Assembly: GCF_037023725.1 (NCBI RefSeq)
Contig: NZ_CP146077.1
Span: 5,056,501 to 5,120,500, forward strand
Length of the DNA stretch: 64,000 nt
Source: Pseudomonas bubulae
GTDB taxonomy: Bacteria > Pseudomonadota > Gammaproteobacteria > Pseudomonadales > Pseudomonadaceae
Direction: 5' to 3'
Under the pieces are notes generated by a model, which was not told the origin of the DNA, ran no database searches, and saw nothing but the letters and a program-made list of their open reading frames with translations. Position numbers and translations under genes: made by a program. Shown in pieces: positions 62,994 to 64,000 of the stretch (within the stretch, counting starts at the first letter, position 1; each line of letters opens with the position of its first letter).

Positions 62994-64000
62994 TTATTCG
63001 TGCTGAACCCGGGCGCGCTTGAGCAACTTCTTGCTGCGCTCGGACAGGTGCAGCACCCGCAGATGCTTACCCGCTTTGCGATAACGCTCGCGCAGGGTGT
63101 CCAGTGCCGCAATGGCCGAGTAGTCGACCAGGTTCAAATGACGACAATCGAGCGTCACCTGCGCCGGGTCATTACCCGGATCGAACTGTTTGAGAAACGT
63201 CGTAGTCGAGGCAAAAAACAGCGTGCCGTGCACACGGTAAAGCTTGCTGCCATCGCTCTGCAGATCCGCGTCGGCATACATCTGGCGCCCCTGCTGCCAG
63301 GCAAAATTGAGCGCAGCAATAACCACCCCGCACATCACCGCTACCGCCAGATCGGTAAACACGGTAATCACGGTCACCGCGACAATCACCAGCACATCGT
63401 TGAGCGGCACTTTGTTCAGTACTCGCAAAGAGGCCCAGGCAAAGGTCTGCTGCGACACCACAAACATCACACCCACCAGCGCCGCCAGCGGAATGCGTTC
63501 AATAAATGGCGACAGGAACAACACAAACAGCAAAATCATCACACCGGCGGTCACGCCGGACAATCGCCCGCGCCCGCCGGAGCTGAGGTTAACCACGGTC
63601 TGGCCGATCATCGCGCAACCGCCCATGCCGCCGAATGCCCCCGACACCATATTGGCCGCCCCCAGCGCCACGCACTCGCGGTCCGGGTAGCCACGGCTTT
63701 CGGTGATTTCGTCGGTGAGGTTGAGGGTCAGCAGGGTTTCCAGCAAACCCACCACTGCCATCACGATCGCATAGGGCGCAATGATGCCCAGGGTCTCAAG
63801 GGTCCAGGGAATCTGCGGCAGGCTGAAGCTGGGCAAACCACCGGCGATATGCGCCATGTCACCCAGGGTGCGGGTTGGCAAACCCAGCAAGTACACCGCC
63901 AGCCCTACGCCCAAAATGGCCACCAGCGCAGGTGGCGCGGCGCGGGTCAGACGAGGCAACAGATAGACGACGGCCATGGTCACGGCCACCAGCCCGATCA
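62994..64000 (-). CDS. SulP/SLC26-type anion transporter with STAS domain, C-terminal part
   Basis: The gene continues beyond the window; about 335 C-terminal residues are present and the frame is open to the edge. The membrane part shows SulP-family blocks such as VGLLETLLTLNLTDEITESR and GGMGGCAMIGQTVVNLSSGGRGRLSG. The last 100 residues form a STAS domain (QVTLDCRHLNLVDYSAIAALDTL). Family members carry sulfate, bicarbonate or dicarboxylates. The GGMGGCAMIGQ variant is common in bicarbonate/anion transporters of Pseudomonas, but the substrate is not certain. Confidence 0.9.
   Translation of the reverse strand, partial: IGLVAVTMAVVYLLPRLTRAAPPALVAILGVGLAVYLLGLPTRTLGDMAHIAGGLPSFSLPQIPWTLETLGIIAPYAIVMAVVGLLETLLTLNLTDEITESRGYPDRECVALGAANMVSGAFGGMGGCAMIGQTVVNLSSGGRGRLSGVTAGVMILLFVLFLSPFIERIPLAALVGVMFVVSQQTFAWASLRVLNKVPLNDVLVIVAVTVITVFTDLAVAVMCGVVIAALNFAWQQGRQMYADADLQSDGSKLYRVHGTLFFASTTTFLKQFDPGNDPAQVTLDCRHLNLVDYSAIAALDTLRERYRKAGKHLRVLHLSERSKKLLKRARVQHE

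Overview
The window looks like a chromosomal segment of a Pseudomonas of the fluorescens/putida lineage. The evidence is GC-rich coding sequence, many REP/BIME palindromes of the GTGGGAGCGGGC / GCTCGCTCCCAC type between genes, and gene blocks that are familiar in Pseudomonas: nasST-nasA-nirBD-nitrate reductase-cobA, a galactarate cluster, and a ter cluster. No rRNA, tRNA, insertion sequence, prophage or CRISPR array was seen. Species cannot be assigned from the window alone.

Layout. (1) 1-7.2 kb, plus strand: an organosulfur-type operon with the end of an LLM flavin monooxygenase, a complete peptide/nickel-type ABC importer whose two ATPases are fused, and a DszC/SfnB-like flavin enzyme. (2) 7.3-16.8 kb, minus strand: two taurine/sulfonate-type ABC importers, a second NtaA/DszA-type monooxygenase and an AtsK-like alkylsulfatase dioxygenase. 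Together these read as a sulfate-starvation scavenging island. (3) 17.2-17.85 kb: a relBE toxin-antitoxin pair whose toxin is broken by a one-base deletion. (4) 17.9-29.5 kb: nitrate assimilation. Three sigma-54 promoters are visible (before nasS, before the nitrate transporter, before nirB). Two of them are followed by double-hexaloop leader RNAs and an intrinsic terminator, the layout expected for antitermination by the ANTAR protein NasT. (5) 29.7-31.2 kb: a secreted metallophosphatase with a Pho-box-like site, between two nearly identical BIMEs. (6) 31.3-36.4 kb: galactarate catabolism (garD, transporter, kdgD, GntR regulator). (7) 36.6-41.3 kb: a 1570-residue SF1 helicase with a C-terminal restriction-endonuclease-like domain, a candidate defence or nucleic-acid-processing protein. 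(8) 41.5-44.5 kb: an autotransporter. (9) 44.7-56.3 kb, minus strand: a 13-gene ter stress cluster. It combines structural ter genes (terZ, A, B, C, D, E) with a biosynthetic module (ATP-grasp, two PRTase-like proteins, two HAD hydrolases, a CitE-like lyase) and a TerD-trypsin fusion. (10) 56.4-64 kb: an OprB-type porin, an ArnT-like glycosyltransferase, a small unknown protein, a histidine phosphatase, a chemoreceptor and the end of a SulP transporter.

How the parts work together. In the nitrogen block, NasS should sense nitrate and release NasT, which would then bind both leader RNAs and allow read-through into nitrate uptake plus a PP2C/kinase gene, and into nitrite reductase, nitrate reductase and siroheme synthesis (CobA supplies precorrin-2 for NirB). 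In the ter block, the gene set matches the described Ter-associated module predicted to make a nucleoside-like metabolite, coupled to TerD-family metal-binding proteins and the membrane protein TerC. This is the part of the window whose chemistry is least understood.
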